A stretch of 33,863 nt of DNA from Caballeronia jiangsuensis (lineage in GTDB: Bacteria > Pseudomonadota > Gammaproteobacteria > Burkholderiales > Burkholderiaceae), in NCBI GenBank assembly GCA_000648925.1, contig JFHF01000071.1:1-33863 (forward strand), in the 5' to 3' direction. Position 1 is the first letter of the stretch. Every line of letters starts with the position of its first letter. The position numbers and the translations under genes are program-made. Positions 9,307 to 15,892 of this stretch are shown one piece after another. The notes below the pieces were generated by a model. That model had not been told where the DNA came from. It worked only from the letters and a program-made list of their open reading frames with translations, and searched no databases.

Positions 9307-9442
9307 GAATTTCGAAACCGCGGTGATGTGCGCATCGGCGCTTTCCGCTCAGGGATCGAAATACAGGCTCTCAGGTTCTAGCACGGCCCTCGGAATGGCT
9401 AGAACTTTTAAGGCGCTACGGCAACGTAGCGCCTTTTTTTTT
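9307..9442 (+). ncRNA. Candidate small RNA in the iclR upstream intergenic region
   Basis: The gene-poor interval 9097-9623 holds an orphan intrinsic terminator on the plus strand with no protein gene before it. Upstream of it is a second hairpin: GTTCTAGC at 9375-9382 pairs with GCTAGAAC at 9398-9405, and the stem extends to 10 bp with A-U and G-U pairs. Together with the promoter-like sequence at 9272-9300 this outlines a transcript of about 136 nt with two 3' stem-loops, the usual shape of a trans-acting small RNA. I do not recognise a known RNA or riboswitch family, and the 5' end is an estimate. An alternative is that the hairpin terminates leftward transcription from the gene at 9624, but the U-tract is on the plus strand. 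The remaining bases 9443-9623 show nothing else. Confidence 0.4.
9412..9442 (+). terminator. Strong intrinsic terminator
   Basis: A perfect 9-bp stem, GGCGCTACG (9412-9420) against CGTAGCGCC (9425-9433), closes a GCAA tetraloop and is followed by nine T residues (9434-9442). This is a canonical Rho-independent terminator reading plus-ward. The minus strand has only TTAAAAG after the stem. Confidence 0.85.
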
Positions 9443-9623
9443 CGTACTCGCTTAGTCCACGCGCGTTGGCGAATATACCTGAACGGCTACGAGCCGCTTG
9501 GATGCCGCGCGCGGTCGTTGAATCGGGATGCAGGGGAAGGGTGGTGCGAGGCGGGAAATCGGCGGCGAAGACCTTCACCGCGCGATGTCAAAACGCGGCG
9601 CAGCGGGCGCCGCGTCGAGGAAA

Positions 9624-9932
9624 TCAGTACATGTTGTTGAACACGCGAGGCTGCCTGAGCAGGCGTTTGCCGCGCGCAATCCAGTAGACGCTCGCGCATA
9701 CGAGCAGCAGAGCGACGGCCAGCACCACGAGCGGGGAAATGCGTTCCGGCGCGGGCGGGCTCGTCGCGATGAACAACGCCGTCAGGAATGCCACGCCGGC
9801 CTGATAAAACGACCGGTTGGCGAGATTGCGGCGCATGCGGGGCGTGGTGAAGCGGGAGACGGGGGCGCGAGTGAACGGCTCGAACAGGATCAACCCTGCG
9901 ACCAGGGCGACAGCGAAATTCATGAGAAGCAT
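9624..9932 (-). CDS. Small multi-pass membrane protein, unknown function
   Basis: A 102-residue hydrophobic protein with three probable TM segments: ~4-20 (NFAVALVAGLILF), ~43-60 (YQAGVAFLTALFIATS) and ~66-87 (ISPLVVLAVALLLVCASVYWIA). Between TM1 and TM2 lies a basic loop (RMRRNLANR) and the C-terminus is also basic, so positive charges would sit in the cytoplasm. I do not recognise the family. Two in-frame ATGs (9932 and 9923) are close together and neither has a clear ribosome binding site. The gene stands alone between the small-RNA candidate and the PfpI-family gene. Coherent TM pattern and lack of a better frame support it as real. Confidence 0.6.
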   Translation of the reverse strand: MLLMNFAVALVAGLILFEPFTRAPVSRFTTPRMRRNLANRSFYQAGVAFLTALFIATSPPAPERISPLVVLAVALLLVCASVYWIARGKRLLRQPRVFNNMY

Positions 9933-10129
9933 GGAGCGAGAGACTTAGTGGGGGGGCGGGACGCCCGCGAATATATGTCAGCCCGATACGCTCCAAAACC
10001 AGAAGTCTCTTAAATGTAGAGGGAAGATTCTATTCGCCGCTTTTCACGGGCGGCGCTTCCGTTGGCAGGTGTTCGTAAGGACCGGCGCGGCCCTCGCGCG
10101 CCAGTCAGGTTCCCCTGCGATGCAAGGTT

Positions 10130-10711
10130 TCAGAGTTCGATTCGCGTGCCGAGCAGCGTAAGAAACTGCCGGATCCACGCCGGATGCGCAGGCCATGCGG
10201 GCGCGGTCACGAAATTCGCATCGGTCACGGCGTCGTCCACGGCGATATCGGCGAAAGTCGCGCCGGCGAGCCGCACTTCCGGCGCGCAGGCCGGATAAGC
10301 GGAAATGCGCCGTCCCTCGATCACGCCCGCCGCCGCGAGCACCTGAGCGCCGTGGCAGACAGCGGCAATCGGCTTGTTCGACTGCGCGAAATGGCGCACC
10401 AGTTCCAGTACGCGATCGTCGAGCCGCAGATATTCCGGCGCGCGGCCGCCCGCGATCGCGAGGGCGTCGTAACGGGCCGGATCGATATCGTCGAAGCTCG
10501 CGTTGAGCGTGAAGCGATGGCCGGGCTTCTCCGTGTAGGTCTGGTCGCCCTCGAAATCGTGGATCGCCGTTTTCACGTAGTCACCGCGCCGCTTGCCCGG
10601 GCAGACTGCATCGACCGTATGGCCGACCGCCTGCAGCGCCTGGAACGGGACCATCGTTTCATAGTCCTCGGCAAAATCGCCGGTGAGGAAAAGAATCTTC
10701 TTCGCAGCCAT
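10130..10711 (-). CDS. DJ-1/PfpI family protein
   Basis: This encodes a 193-residue class I glutamine-amidotransferase-like protein of the DJ-1/PfpI superfamily, a group that includes deglycases, chaperones and cysteine peptidases acting in the cytosol. The nucleophile elbow AAVCHGAQ puts the reactive pair at Cys119-His120, and GGRAPEYLR supplies the acidic partner (Glu93) seen in PfpI. EDYE near residue 15 matches the N-terminal acidic position that lowers the cysteine pKa. Length is typical of the full domain, with nothing missing. A GAGG element lies upstream of the ATG. It is transcribed alone and divergently from the lipoprotein gene at 10901. Whether it acts as deglycase or peptidase cannot be told from sequence. 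Confidence 0.88.
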   Translation of the reverse strand: MAAKKILFLTGDFAEDYETMVPFQALQAVGHTVDAVCPGKRRGDYVKTAIHDFEGDQTYTEKPGHRFTLNASFDDIDPARYDALAIAGGRAPEYLRLDDRVLELVRHFAQSNKPIAAVCHGAQVLAAAGVIEGRRISAYPACAPEVRLAGATFADIAVDDAVTDANFVTAPAWPAHPAWIRQFLTLLGTRIEL

Positions 10712-10790
10712 CGCTAGACCTCGTCAGGAAATGGGTTGTCGGATGCACCGTGCCGCGCAAAGCGCGCAACGCGGACCAGTCTACTATTCA

Positions 10791-10857
10791 TGTCACGCTT
10801 CGCATGTGACACGCCGGAACTGCGTTCCGGAGCGATATCGCAGCGGCAGCGTATGAT
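10791..10857 (+). promoter_or_regulatory. Divergent promoter region with two inverted repeats
   Basis: Between the PfpI-family gene and the lipoprotein gene lie TGTCAC-N9-GTGACA (10791-10811) and, right after it, a perfect CCGGAAC-TGC-GTTCCGG (10814-10830). A -10-like TATGAT sits at 10852-10857, 43 bases before the lipoprotein ATG. The repeats are placed where regulators of either gene could bind. No good -35 is visible, which fits an activator-dependent promoter, but this is only inference. Confidence 0.35.
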
Positions 10858-10900
10858 GTGCGCGACTTTCGAGATCACGAATCGGGCAGAAGGTAACACC

Positions 10901-11377
10901 ATGCAAATGAATCCCATGAGCCGCATCGCCGTGGCGCTCGCCGCGCTCGGCGTGCTGGCCGCGTGCGAGAAGCACGACGCAACCGCGGGACAGGCCGCGG
11001 GCGCATTCAACAACCTCGCGAGCCAGACGAGCCAGAAGTTCGATCAGGCGGCGAGCTATGTCGGCGCGAAGGTCGATGCGGCCAAGCAGTCGGCGCAACA
11101 GAATGTCGATAACGCCGGATCGATGCCCGACGTGTCGGCGAGCAGCGTCGCCGCATCGGCGCGATCGAATTTCGACAGCGCCGCGAGCGCCACGAACGCC
11201 GCCATCAACAATGCCGCGAGCGCGACGGGCGCCGGCCTGCAATCGGCGGGACGCAAATTGCAGGAATGGTCCGCGACGAGCGGCGGCGCGTCGAATCCGC
11301 AGGCGAGTGCGCAAGGTTCGGTCGCGAGCCCGGCAGCCGACGGCAGCAGCGGCACCCGCACGGAAATCGATAAATAG
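10901..11377 (+). CDS. Small Ala/Ser-rich lipoprotein
   Basis: This encodes 158 residues beginning with a lipoprotein signal peptide: basic N-region (SR), hydrophobic core, and lipobox LAAC with the lipidated Cys at 22. Residue +2 is Glu, not Asp, so sorting to the outer membrane is expected. The mature part is rich in Ala, Ser, Asn and Gln with amphipathic-helix spacing (NLASQTSQKFDQAASYVGAK) and no recognisable enzyme domain. AGAAGG lies just upstream of this ATG, which decides the start. The frame is open back to 10736, but those extra 55 residues precede the signal peptide and overlap the promoter. It ends 115 bp before the MscS-type gene; an osmotic or envelope-stress role is guesswork. 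Confidence 0.8.
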   Translation: MQMNPMSRIAVALAALGVLAACEKHDATAGQAAGAFNNLASQTSQKFDQAASYVGAKVDAAKQSAQQNVDNAGSMPDVSASSVAASARSNFDSAASATNAAINNAASATGAGLQSAGRKLQEWSATSGGASNPQASAQGSVASPAADGSSGTRTEIDK

Positions 11378-11492
11378 CGCTCATTCGTCTGAGAAAACAG
11401 GGCGAATCCGCTTAACATTCGGTTACGTCCCGGTTGGACGGCGTTCCTTTCGCAGCCGCTAAACTGGCGGTCTTTCAGAAATCGAGACCGTT

Positions 11493-14126
11493 ATGAAGTT
11501 ACGCAAGCTCGCGCCCTTGCGCGCAGCGGCGTCTGTCGCGATGTCCTGGATGGCGGCGCTCGCGCTTTTTTTCGCCGCGCTCGTGCGCCACGCGTCGCGC
11601 GGTTTTTCGCTTGTCATGTCGTCGGTGCTTGCCGTGCTCGTCGCGTCGATCGCGCTCTCGACGCCCGCCGCCCAAGCCGCTCCCGCGCTCACGCTGCCCA
11701 CTTTTCAGGAACTGATCACGCCGGCCGCGCCTGCATCCGCGCCGGATGCCGCGTCCGCGCCCGCCATGTCCGACGCCGACATGGTGCGCTCGCTCGACAA
11801 CATCATCTCCACGCTCGACAGCGACAAGCAGCGCGCCGCGCTCGTTTCGCAACTGAAGCATCTGCGCGATGCAAAACGCGCGGCCGACGCCACCGTTCCC
11901 GCATCCGGCGCGGCGGCGGCTTCGGCGACGACGGACGCAGCCGCGAGCGGCACGGCCGCGGCAGGCGCGACGCCGACGTCCGGCTCGACGGCATCGTCGG
12001 TCGTAGCGACCATTGCGCAGAACGCGGGGCTGCTCGGCGCGATCGCGTCGGCGCTCACCAACATCGAAGCGGACGTGAAGCGCGGCAAGACGCCGATCGC
12101 CTATTGGATCGGACGATTCAACGCCGCCGGCAACGAGCTTTTCACGATCGTCACAAGCCAGAGCCGCGAGACGTTCGGCCGCACGCTCTTCAACTTCTTT
12201 GCGATGCTCGCCGGCTGGGGCGCGTGCGCGCTGACGCTCGTCTATCTGCAGCGGCGCGTGCAGGCGCGTTACGGCATCGACACCGGCCTGCACTCGAATC
12301 CGACGACGCGCGAGCTGCTGCTCTTCACGCTGCGCCGCGTGGCGCCATATCTGTTCGCGTTTCTCGCGGCGCTGACCTTCACGCATTACATGCCGCTGTC
12401 GCTCGGCCGCACGCTCGCGATGGTCACCGCGTACGCGATCGTCGCAGGCGCGGTGTTTTCCGCGATCTGTCTCATCATGTTCTCGCTGTTCGGCTCGGCG
12501 CACCGTCGCGTCGCGGTGAACCTGCTGATCATCCGCGCGCGGCGGCTCCTGTTCCTGATCGGCACGCTCGGCGCGCTCGGAGACGCCGCCGCCAATTACG
12601 ACGTCGCGCAGCAACTGGGCACCAATCTCGCCGGCCTCATTTCGACCTGCGCGAACATGGGCGCGGCGGGCCTCACCGCGTATTTCGCGCTCGCGTTCCA
12701 GCGGCCCGTCGCGCATCTGATCCGCAGCCGGAGCTACGAGCAGCGCAACACGCGCAAGGCCGCGACCGAAACCTTCGAAGTGGTCGCGTCGCTGTGGCAA
12801 CTGCCGCTCTTGCTGCTCGCGTCGGCGTCGGTGGTGGCGACGCTGATGGGCATCGGCACGTCGGAGAACGTGTTGCAGATGGCGATCGCGACGGCGGGCC
12901 TGCTCGTCATCGCGTTCTTCCTTTCCGCGATCATCGTGCGCATCACGCGGCCCAAGTCGCGCAAACCGCGCCGGCAATCGGCGTATGTGCGCAGGCTCGT
13001 CAAGTTCGTCGGCACGATGATCGTAGTCGGCGTGTGGCTCGTGTTCCTCGAACTGTCGTCGCGTTTCTGGGGCTTTTCGCTCGCCCACATGGCCGAGGAG
13101 AGCGTGGCCGCGCGCGGCATCACGCACGCGGTCGCGATGATCGTGCTGACGTTCTTCGTCGTGTGGCTGATCTGGATTCTCATCGACACGGGCATTCAGG
13201 AAGCGCTCAGGCCGGACGCGACGCGGCGCGGCGGGCGCGGCCCGAGCATGCGCGCCCGCACGATGCTGCCGCTCGTGCGCAACGTCGTGTTCGTGTTCCT
13301 GCTGACGGTCGCGGCGATCGTCACCGCCGCGAATCTCGGCCTCAACGTGACGCCGCTGCTCGCGGGCGCGGGCGTGATCGGTCTCGCGGTCGGCTTCGGC
13401 GCGCAGTCGCTCGTCGCGGATCTGATCACGGGGCTCTTCATCATCATCGAGGACACGATCTCGGTCGGCGATTCGATCGAGGTGGAGGGCGGTCACGCGG
13501 GCATCGTCGAAAGCCTGACGATTCGCACCGTGCGCCTGCGCGACGGGCAGGGCGCGATCCACGCGATCCCGTTCTCGCAGATCAAGACGGTCAAGAACCT
13601 GTCGCGCGATTTCGCCTATGCGGTGTTCGAGGTGCGCGTGCCGTTTTCGGCCGACGTCGATCAAGTCACGCAGATGATTCGCGAAGTCGGCGCCGAGCTG
13701 ATGGACGATTTCCGCTATCGGCTGGAGATGCTGGGGCCGGTCGAGGTGTGGGGACTGGACCGTTTCGATCCGAACTGGATGGTCGTGAAAGGGCAGATCA
13801 AGACGCGGCCGCTACAGCAATGGAGCGTCGCGCGGGCGTTCAATCTGCGCATCAAGCGCAAGATGGACGAAGCCGGCATGGAGATTCCGGTGCCGCAGAT
13901 GCACGTGCAGATGACCCGCGACGCGATGCTCGGCGCCGACGCCGCCGAAGGGCGCGAGCGCGCGCGGCGCATCTGGACGGGCGCGGCGCCGCCGGCGGTG
14001 GAAGAAGAGGCGACAGCCGCGGCGCGCGACGTGTCGCACGAGCCGCAGCCCGCGCCCCCGCCGACCGATCAGTCCGTGCAGATTCCGCCGCAGATCCCGA
14101 CGGCGTCCGAGCCGGGAAAGGGCTGA
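11493..14126 (+). CDS. Large MscS-family mechanosensitive channel (YbiO-like)
   Basis: This encodes an 877-residue inner-membrane channel that should open under membrane tension and release solutes on hypo-osmotic shock. An N-terminal hydrophobic export region ends near ALSTPAAQA (~residue 62). A periplasmic part follows, with an Ala/Ser/Thr-rich low-complexity stretch at ~131-173, then several TM helices (~210-580). The MscS core begins at ~615 with the pore helix LLAGAGVIGLAVGFGAQSL, then the beta domain (DTISVGDSIEVEGGHAGIVE) and the C-terminal alpha/beta domain to ~830. A Pro-rich tail closes the protein. E. coli YbiO (741 residues) has this layout but is shorter; the excess is mainly the low-complexity part and the tail. 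GAGA precedes the ATG. An internal ATG (residue 42) could start a shorter signal peptide. The gene converges on the cupin gene with a 7-bp gap. Confidence 0.9.
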   Translation: MKLRKLAPLRAAASVAMSWMAALALFFAALVRHASRGFSLVMSSVLAVLVASIALSTPAAQAAPALTLPTFQELITPAAPASAPDAASAPAMSDADMVRSLDNIISTLDSDKQRAALVSQLKHLRDAKRAADATVPASGAAAASATTDAAASGTAAAGATPTSGSTASSVVATIAQNAGLLGAIASALTNIEADVKRGKTPIAYWIGRFNAAGNELFTIVTSQSRETFGRTLFNFFAMLAGWGACALTLVYLQRRVQARYGIDTGLHSNPTTRELLLFTLRRVAPYLFAFLAALTFTHYMPLSLGRTLAMVTAYAIVAGAVFSAICLIMFSLFGSAHRRVAVNLLIIRARRLLFLIGTLGALGDAAANYDVAQQLGTNLAGLISTCANMGAAGLTAYFALAFQRPVAHLIRSRSYEQRNTRKAATETFEVVASLWQLPLLLLASASVVATLMGIGTSENVLQMAIATAGLLVIAFFLSAIIVRITRPKSRKPRRQSAYVRRLVKFVGTMIVVGVWLVFLELSSRFWGFSLAHMAEESVAARGITHAVAMIVLTFFVVWLIWILIDTGIQEALRPDATRRGGRGPSMRARTMLPLVRNVVFVFLLTVAAIVTAANLGLNVTPLLAGAGVIGLAVGFGAQSLVADLITGLFIIIEDTISVGDSIEVEGGHAGIVESLTIRTVRLRDGQGAIHAIPFSQIKTVKNLSRDFAYAVFEVRVPFSADVDQVTQMIREVGAELMDDFRYRLEMLGPVEVWGLDRFDPNWMVVKGQIKTRPLQQWSVARAFNLRIKRKMDEAGMEIPVPQMHVQMTRDAMLGADAAEGRERARRIWTGAAPPAVEEEATAAARDVSHEPQPAPPPTDQSVQIPPQIPTASEPGKG

Positions 14127-14133
14127 GCCCGCT

Positions 14134-14733
14134 TCAGGCTGCGAGCAGATCGTTGACGTGCGTGGCGATCTGCTCGCCCGCGACGCCGTAGACATGCAGC
14201 GACACGGCGCGCGCGGCGGCATCGGCGCAAAGGCCGAGTTGATGAATCGCGCCACGTCCCGCGCCCACATACGACACCGCGCCCGGCGGGCGTGGATGAC
14301 GCCGCGTTTCGATCGCGCGATGCTCCGCCGCGTCCCAGCGATACAGCGTTTCCTCGAGCGTGCCTTCCATCACCGCATAGCCGCACCATGTCCGATGACC
14401 GTGCACCGGGCTCGCCTGTCCTGGCGCCCAGACGAGCGCGGCGATCGCATAGCGGTTGAGCGGATCGGCGGCAAGCAGATGGCGGCAATAGGTCTGCGGA
14501 TTGCCCGCGCGCTGATCGGGGCGCAGAACTTCCGGATCGGCGATCGCCCGTTGCAGCGCGAGTCGCACGCGCTGCCCGAACGCAGCCTGCGGACCCGTTT
14601 CGGCGGCCGCGAAAGCCGCATCGAGCTCGCGGCACAGTCGTTCGAGCGCCGGGCTTCTGCGGGCAGCGGATTCGGACGCCGGCGAAGCCGGAGGGAAGGG
14701 CCGCGCCGGGCGGCTGACATGTTCGAGTTGCAT
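14134..14733 (-). CDS. Cysteine dioxygenase-like thiol dioxygenase (cupin)
   Basis: This 199-residue cupin should oxidise a thiol such as L-cysteine to its sulfinic acid with non-haem Fe(II). The iron ligands are His111, His113 (PVHGHRTWCGY) and His164 (GAIHQLGL). The Ser-His-Tyr relay is present as SLHVYG (Ser178, His180, Tyr182). The substrate-side residue in TYCRHLL is Arg84, matching Arg60 of mammalian cysteine dioxygenase, whereas mercaptopropionate dioxygenases have Gln there. This favours cysteine as substrate. The position of the Cys that forms the Cys-Tyr crosslink in animals is Gly118, as in many bacterial enzymes. It is divergent from a DecR-like regulator, 127 bp away, which is strong context for cysteine-dependent control. 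A TATAAA element (14774-14779, minus strand) is a possible -10. Confidence 0.87.
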   Translation of the reverse strand: MQLEHVSRPARPFPPASPASESAARRSPALERLCRELDAAFAAAETGPQAAFGQRVRLALQRAIADPEVLRPDQRAGNPQTYCRHLLAADPLNRYAIAALVWAPGQASPVHGHRTWCGYAVMEGTLEETLYRWDAAEHRAIETRRHPRPPGAVSYVGAGRGAIHQLGLCADAAARAVSLHVYGVAGEQIATHVNDLLAA

Positions 14734-14784
14734 AGTGGATAAGCCGTCTTTTCGTTGTTAGCTGATCCACTCATTTATACCGGC

Positions 14785-14812
14785 TTGCCTCCAGAATTAG
14801 TTTCCATATAAT
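14785..14812 (+). promoter_or_regulatory. Sigma70 promoter of the DecR-like regulator gene
   Basis: TTGCCT (14785-14790) and a perfect TATAAT (14807-14812) are 16 bases apart in AT-rich intergenic DNA. Transcription would start near 14819, leaving a leader of about 42 bases with AAGGGG before the ATG at 14861. Confidence 0.7.
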
Positions 14813-14833
14813 TTCGCTCGACCATCGAGAAAT
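14811..14833. promoter_or_regulatory. Candidate operator for the DecR-like regulator
   Basis: ATTTCGCTCGA and TCGAGAAAT form an inverted repeat (one bulge) that begins at the edge of the -10 element and covers the predicted transcription start of the regulator gene. That is the position expected for negative autoregulation, which is common in Lrp/AsnC proteins. The intergenic region is shared with the thiol dioxygenase gene, so one bound regulator could control both. Confidence 0.4.
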
Positions 14834-14860
14834 AGAATAATTTCCTATAAGGGGTGCAGC

Positions 14861-15334
14861 ATGGGAATGGACCTCATCGACCGCAAACTGCTCGAATTGC
14901 TGCAGAACGACGTGACGATGCCCATCGCGGAACTCGCGCAACGAGTGAATCTGTCGCAGACGCCTTGCTGGAAGCGCGTGCAGCGTCTCAAAGAGACGGG
15001 CGTGATCCGCGCGCAGGTGGCGCTATGCGATCCGAAAAAGCTGGGTGTCGGTACGACGGTATTCGTCGCGGTGCGCACCAATCAGCACACGCAGACGTGG
15101 GCGGAGGATTTCACGCGCGCGGTCCGCGATATTCCGGAAGTGGTCGAGGTGTATCGGATGAGCGGCGAAACCGACTATCTGTTGCGCGTCGTCGTGTCGG
15201 ATATCGACGATTACGACCGCGTATACAAGCAACTCATTCGCGCGGTGCCTTTGTACGACGTGAGTTCCAGTTTCGCGATGGAGCAGATCAAGTATTCGAC
15301 GGCGCTGCCGGTGCGCCCGACGCTTGCGCCTTGA
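14861..15334 (+). CDS. Lrp/AsnC-family regulator, DecR (YbaO)-like
   Basis: This encodes a 157-residue feast/famine regulator. The N-terminal helix-turn-helix is at ~5-60 (LIDRKLLELLQNDVTM, then LSQTPCWKRVQRLKETGVI). The C-terminal RAM ligand domain spans ~70-150 (VFVAVRTNQHTQTW, PEVVEVYRMSGETDYLLRV). The wording TPCWKR, GETDYLLRV and SSSFAMEQIKYST closely matches, from memory, E. coli DecR/YbaO, which senses cysteine and activates its detoxification. Here the divergent neighbour is a cysteine-dioxygenase-like gene, so a cysteine-responsive switch for a different disposal route is likely. AAGGGG supports the ATG chosen, and the promoter at 14785-14812 fits it. The family is certain; the ligand is inferred from similarity and context. 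Confidence 0.9.
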   Translation: MGMDLIDRKLLELLQNDVTMPIAELAQRVNLSQTPCWKRVQRLKETGVIRAQVALCDPKKLGVGTTVFVAVRTNQHTQTWAEDFTRAVRDIPEVVEVYRMSGETDYLLRVVVSDIDDYDRVYKQLIRAVPLYDVSSSFAMEQIKYSTALPVRPTLAP

Positions 15335-15369
15335 GCGCGGGCGAGTGCATTAACTTAGGATGATGAAAC

Positions 15370-15395
15370 AAAAAAAGGCCGCCCGGGCGGGCGGC
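15370..15395 (-). terminator. Intrinsic terminator reading leftward
   Basis: GCCGCCC (15378-15384) and GGGCGGC (15389-15395) form a perfect GC stem. On the minus strand it is followed by seven T residues (A-run at 15370-15376). The plus strand has no T-run after the stem, so it mainly stops leftward transcription, although it also sits 36 bp after the regulator stop and may help end that transcript. Confidence 0.7.
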
Positions 15396-15469
15396 TCATC
15401 ACGTCCGGTCACAGGTAATCCCGGCACCTGCACCTTCCACCCTCGCCGGGATCGGACGCGCATCGAATA
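15370..15469 (-). ncRNA. Candidate small RNA opposite the 15,335-15,659 intergenic region
   Basis: The stretch 15335-15659 has no convincing gene, yet it contains a leftward intrinsic terminator. No minus-strand gene leads into it, because the next feature to the right is on the plus strand. On the minus strand TTGTAG (15505-15500) and GATACT (15481-15476) are 18 bases apart and could be a weak promoter. The transcript would be about 100 nt, with a perfect 8-bp stem ATCCCGGC/GCCGGGAT (15445-15452 with 15418-15425) around a 19-nt pyrimidine/purine-biased loop, then the terminator hairpin. No known family is recognised, and the 5' end is an estimate. Confidence 0.35.
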
Positions 15470-15659
15470 GCATTCAGTATCGTCGTCCGGACGGGCTCTC
15501 TACAAGCGGCGCGGTGCAGCAGAGAATTTCGCGACCGGCGTGCGCGTATCGAAACGACATGAGCGCAAGTGCCGCGAATCGACGCGCCCCGCAATCCAAC
15601 TGAAACCCGATACGGGTACCATGTCGGGTCATTCCCGAAACGTCGCCACGAACCTTTTC

Positions 15660-15878
15660 ATGAACCACGATCCCCGCGATTCTCGCCGCCCGGACGGTAA
15701 GCCGAAGAACCCGACCCGCGCCGTCAGCGTGTTCATCGTTGTCGTGGTGCTGCTCGTGATCGGCACGATTCTCTTCAACGCGATTCGCGAAAAGCGCGAG
15801 TTCGATCAGCAAAACGCGCAACCGTCCGCCGCAAGCGACGTGCGTCCCGCGGTCCCCGCGATCGGCGCATCGCAGTAG
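15660..15878 (+). CDS. Small single-pass membrane protein, unknown function
   Basis: This encodes 72 residues with a charged cytoplasmic N-terminus (DPRDSRRPDGKPKNPTR), one clear TM helix at ~21-40 (AVSVFIVVVVLLVIGTILF), a basic flank (REKREFD) and a Ser/Ala/Pro-rich C-terminus. The frame is open to 15540, with another ATG at 15621. I prefer the ATG at 15660 because the extra N-terminus is Arg/Lys-rich noise-like sequence. No start has a strong ribosome binding site. It converges on the FUSC gene with a 14-bp gap. The family is not recognised. The clean TM pattern supports a real gene. Confidence 0.55.
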   Translation: MNHDPRDSRRPDGKPKNPTRAVSVFIVVVVLLVIGTILFNAIREKREFDQQNAQPSAASDVRPAVPAIGASQ

Positions 15879-15892
15879 CGCCCACGCGACGT

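Noticed and set aside
9117..9335. 72-codon minus-strand frame upstream of iclR
   Set aside because: It overlaps the AT-rich iclR promoter region and the small-RNA promoter; no ribosome binding site or hydrophobic/structured pattern.
9230..9640. 136-codon plus-strand frame in the intergenic region
   Set aside because: It runs straight through the strong terminator at 9412-9442, has no ribosome binding site and no protein-like composition.
10791..10811. CRP-type binding site at TGTCAC-N9-GTGACA
   Set aside because: The CRP consensus is TGTGA-N6-TCACA; half-sites and spacing do not match, so it is kept only as an unnamed inverted repeat.
10736..10900. Upstream extension of the lipoprotein gene
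   Set aside because: AGAAGG and a complete lipoprotein signal peptide begin at the ATG at 10901; the extension would bury the signal peptide.
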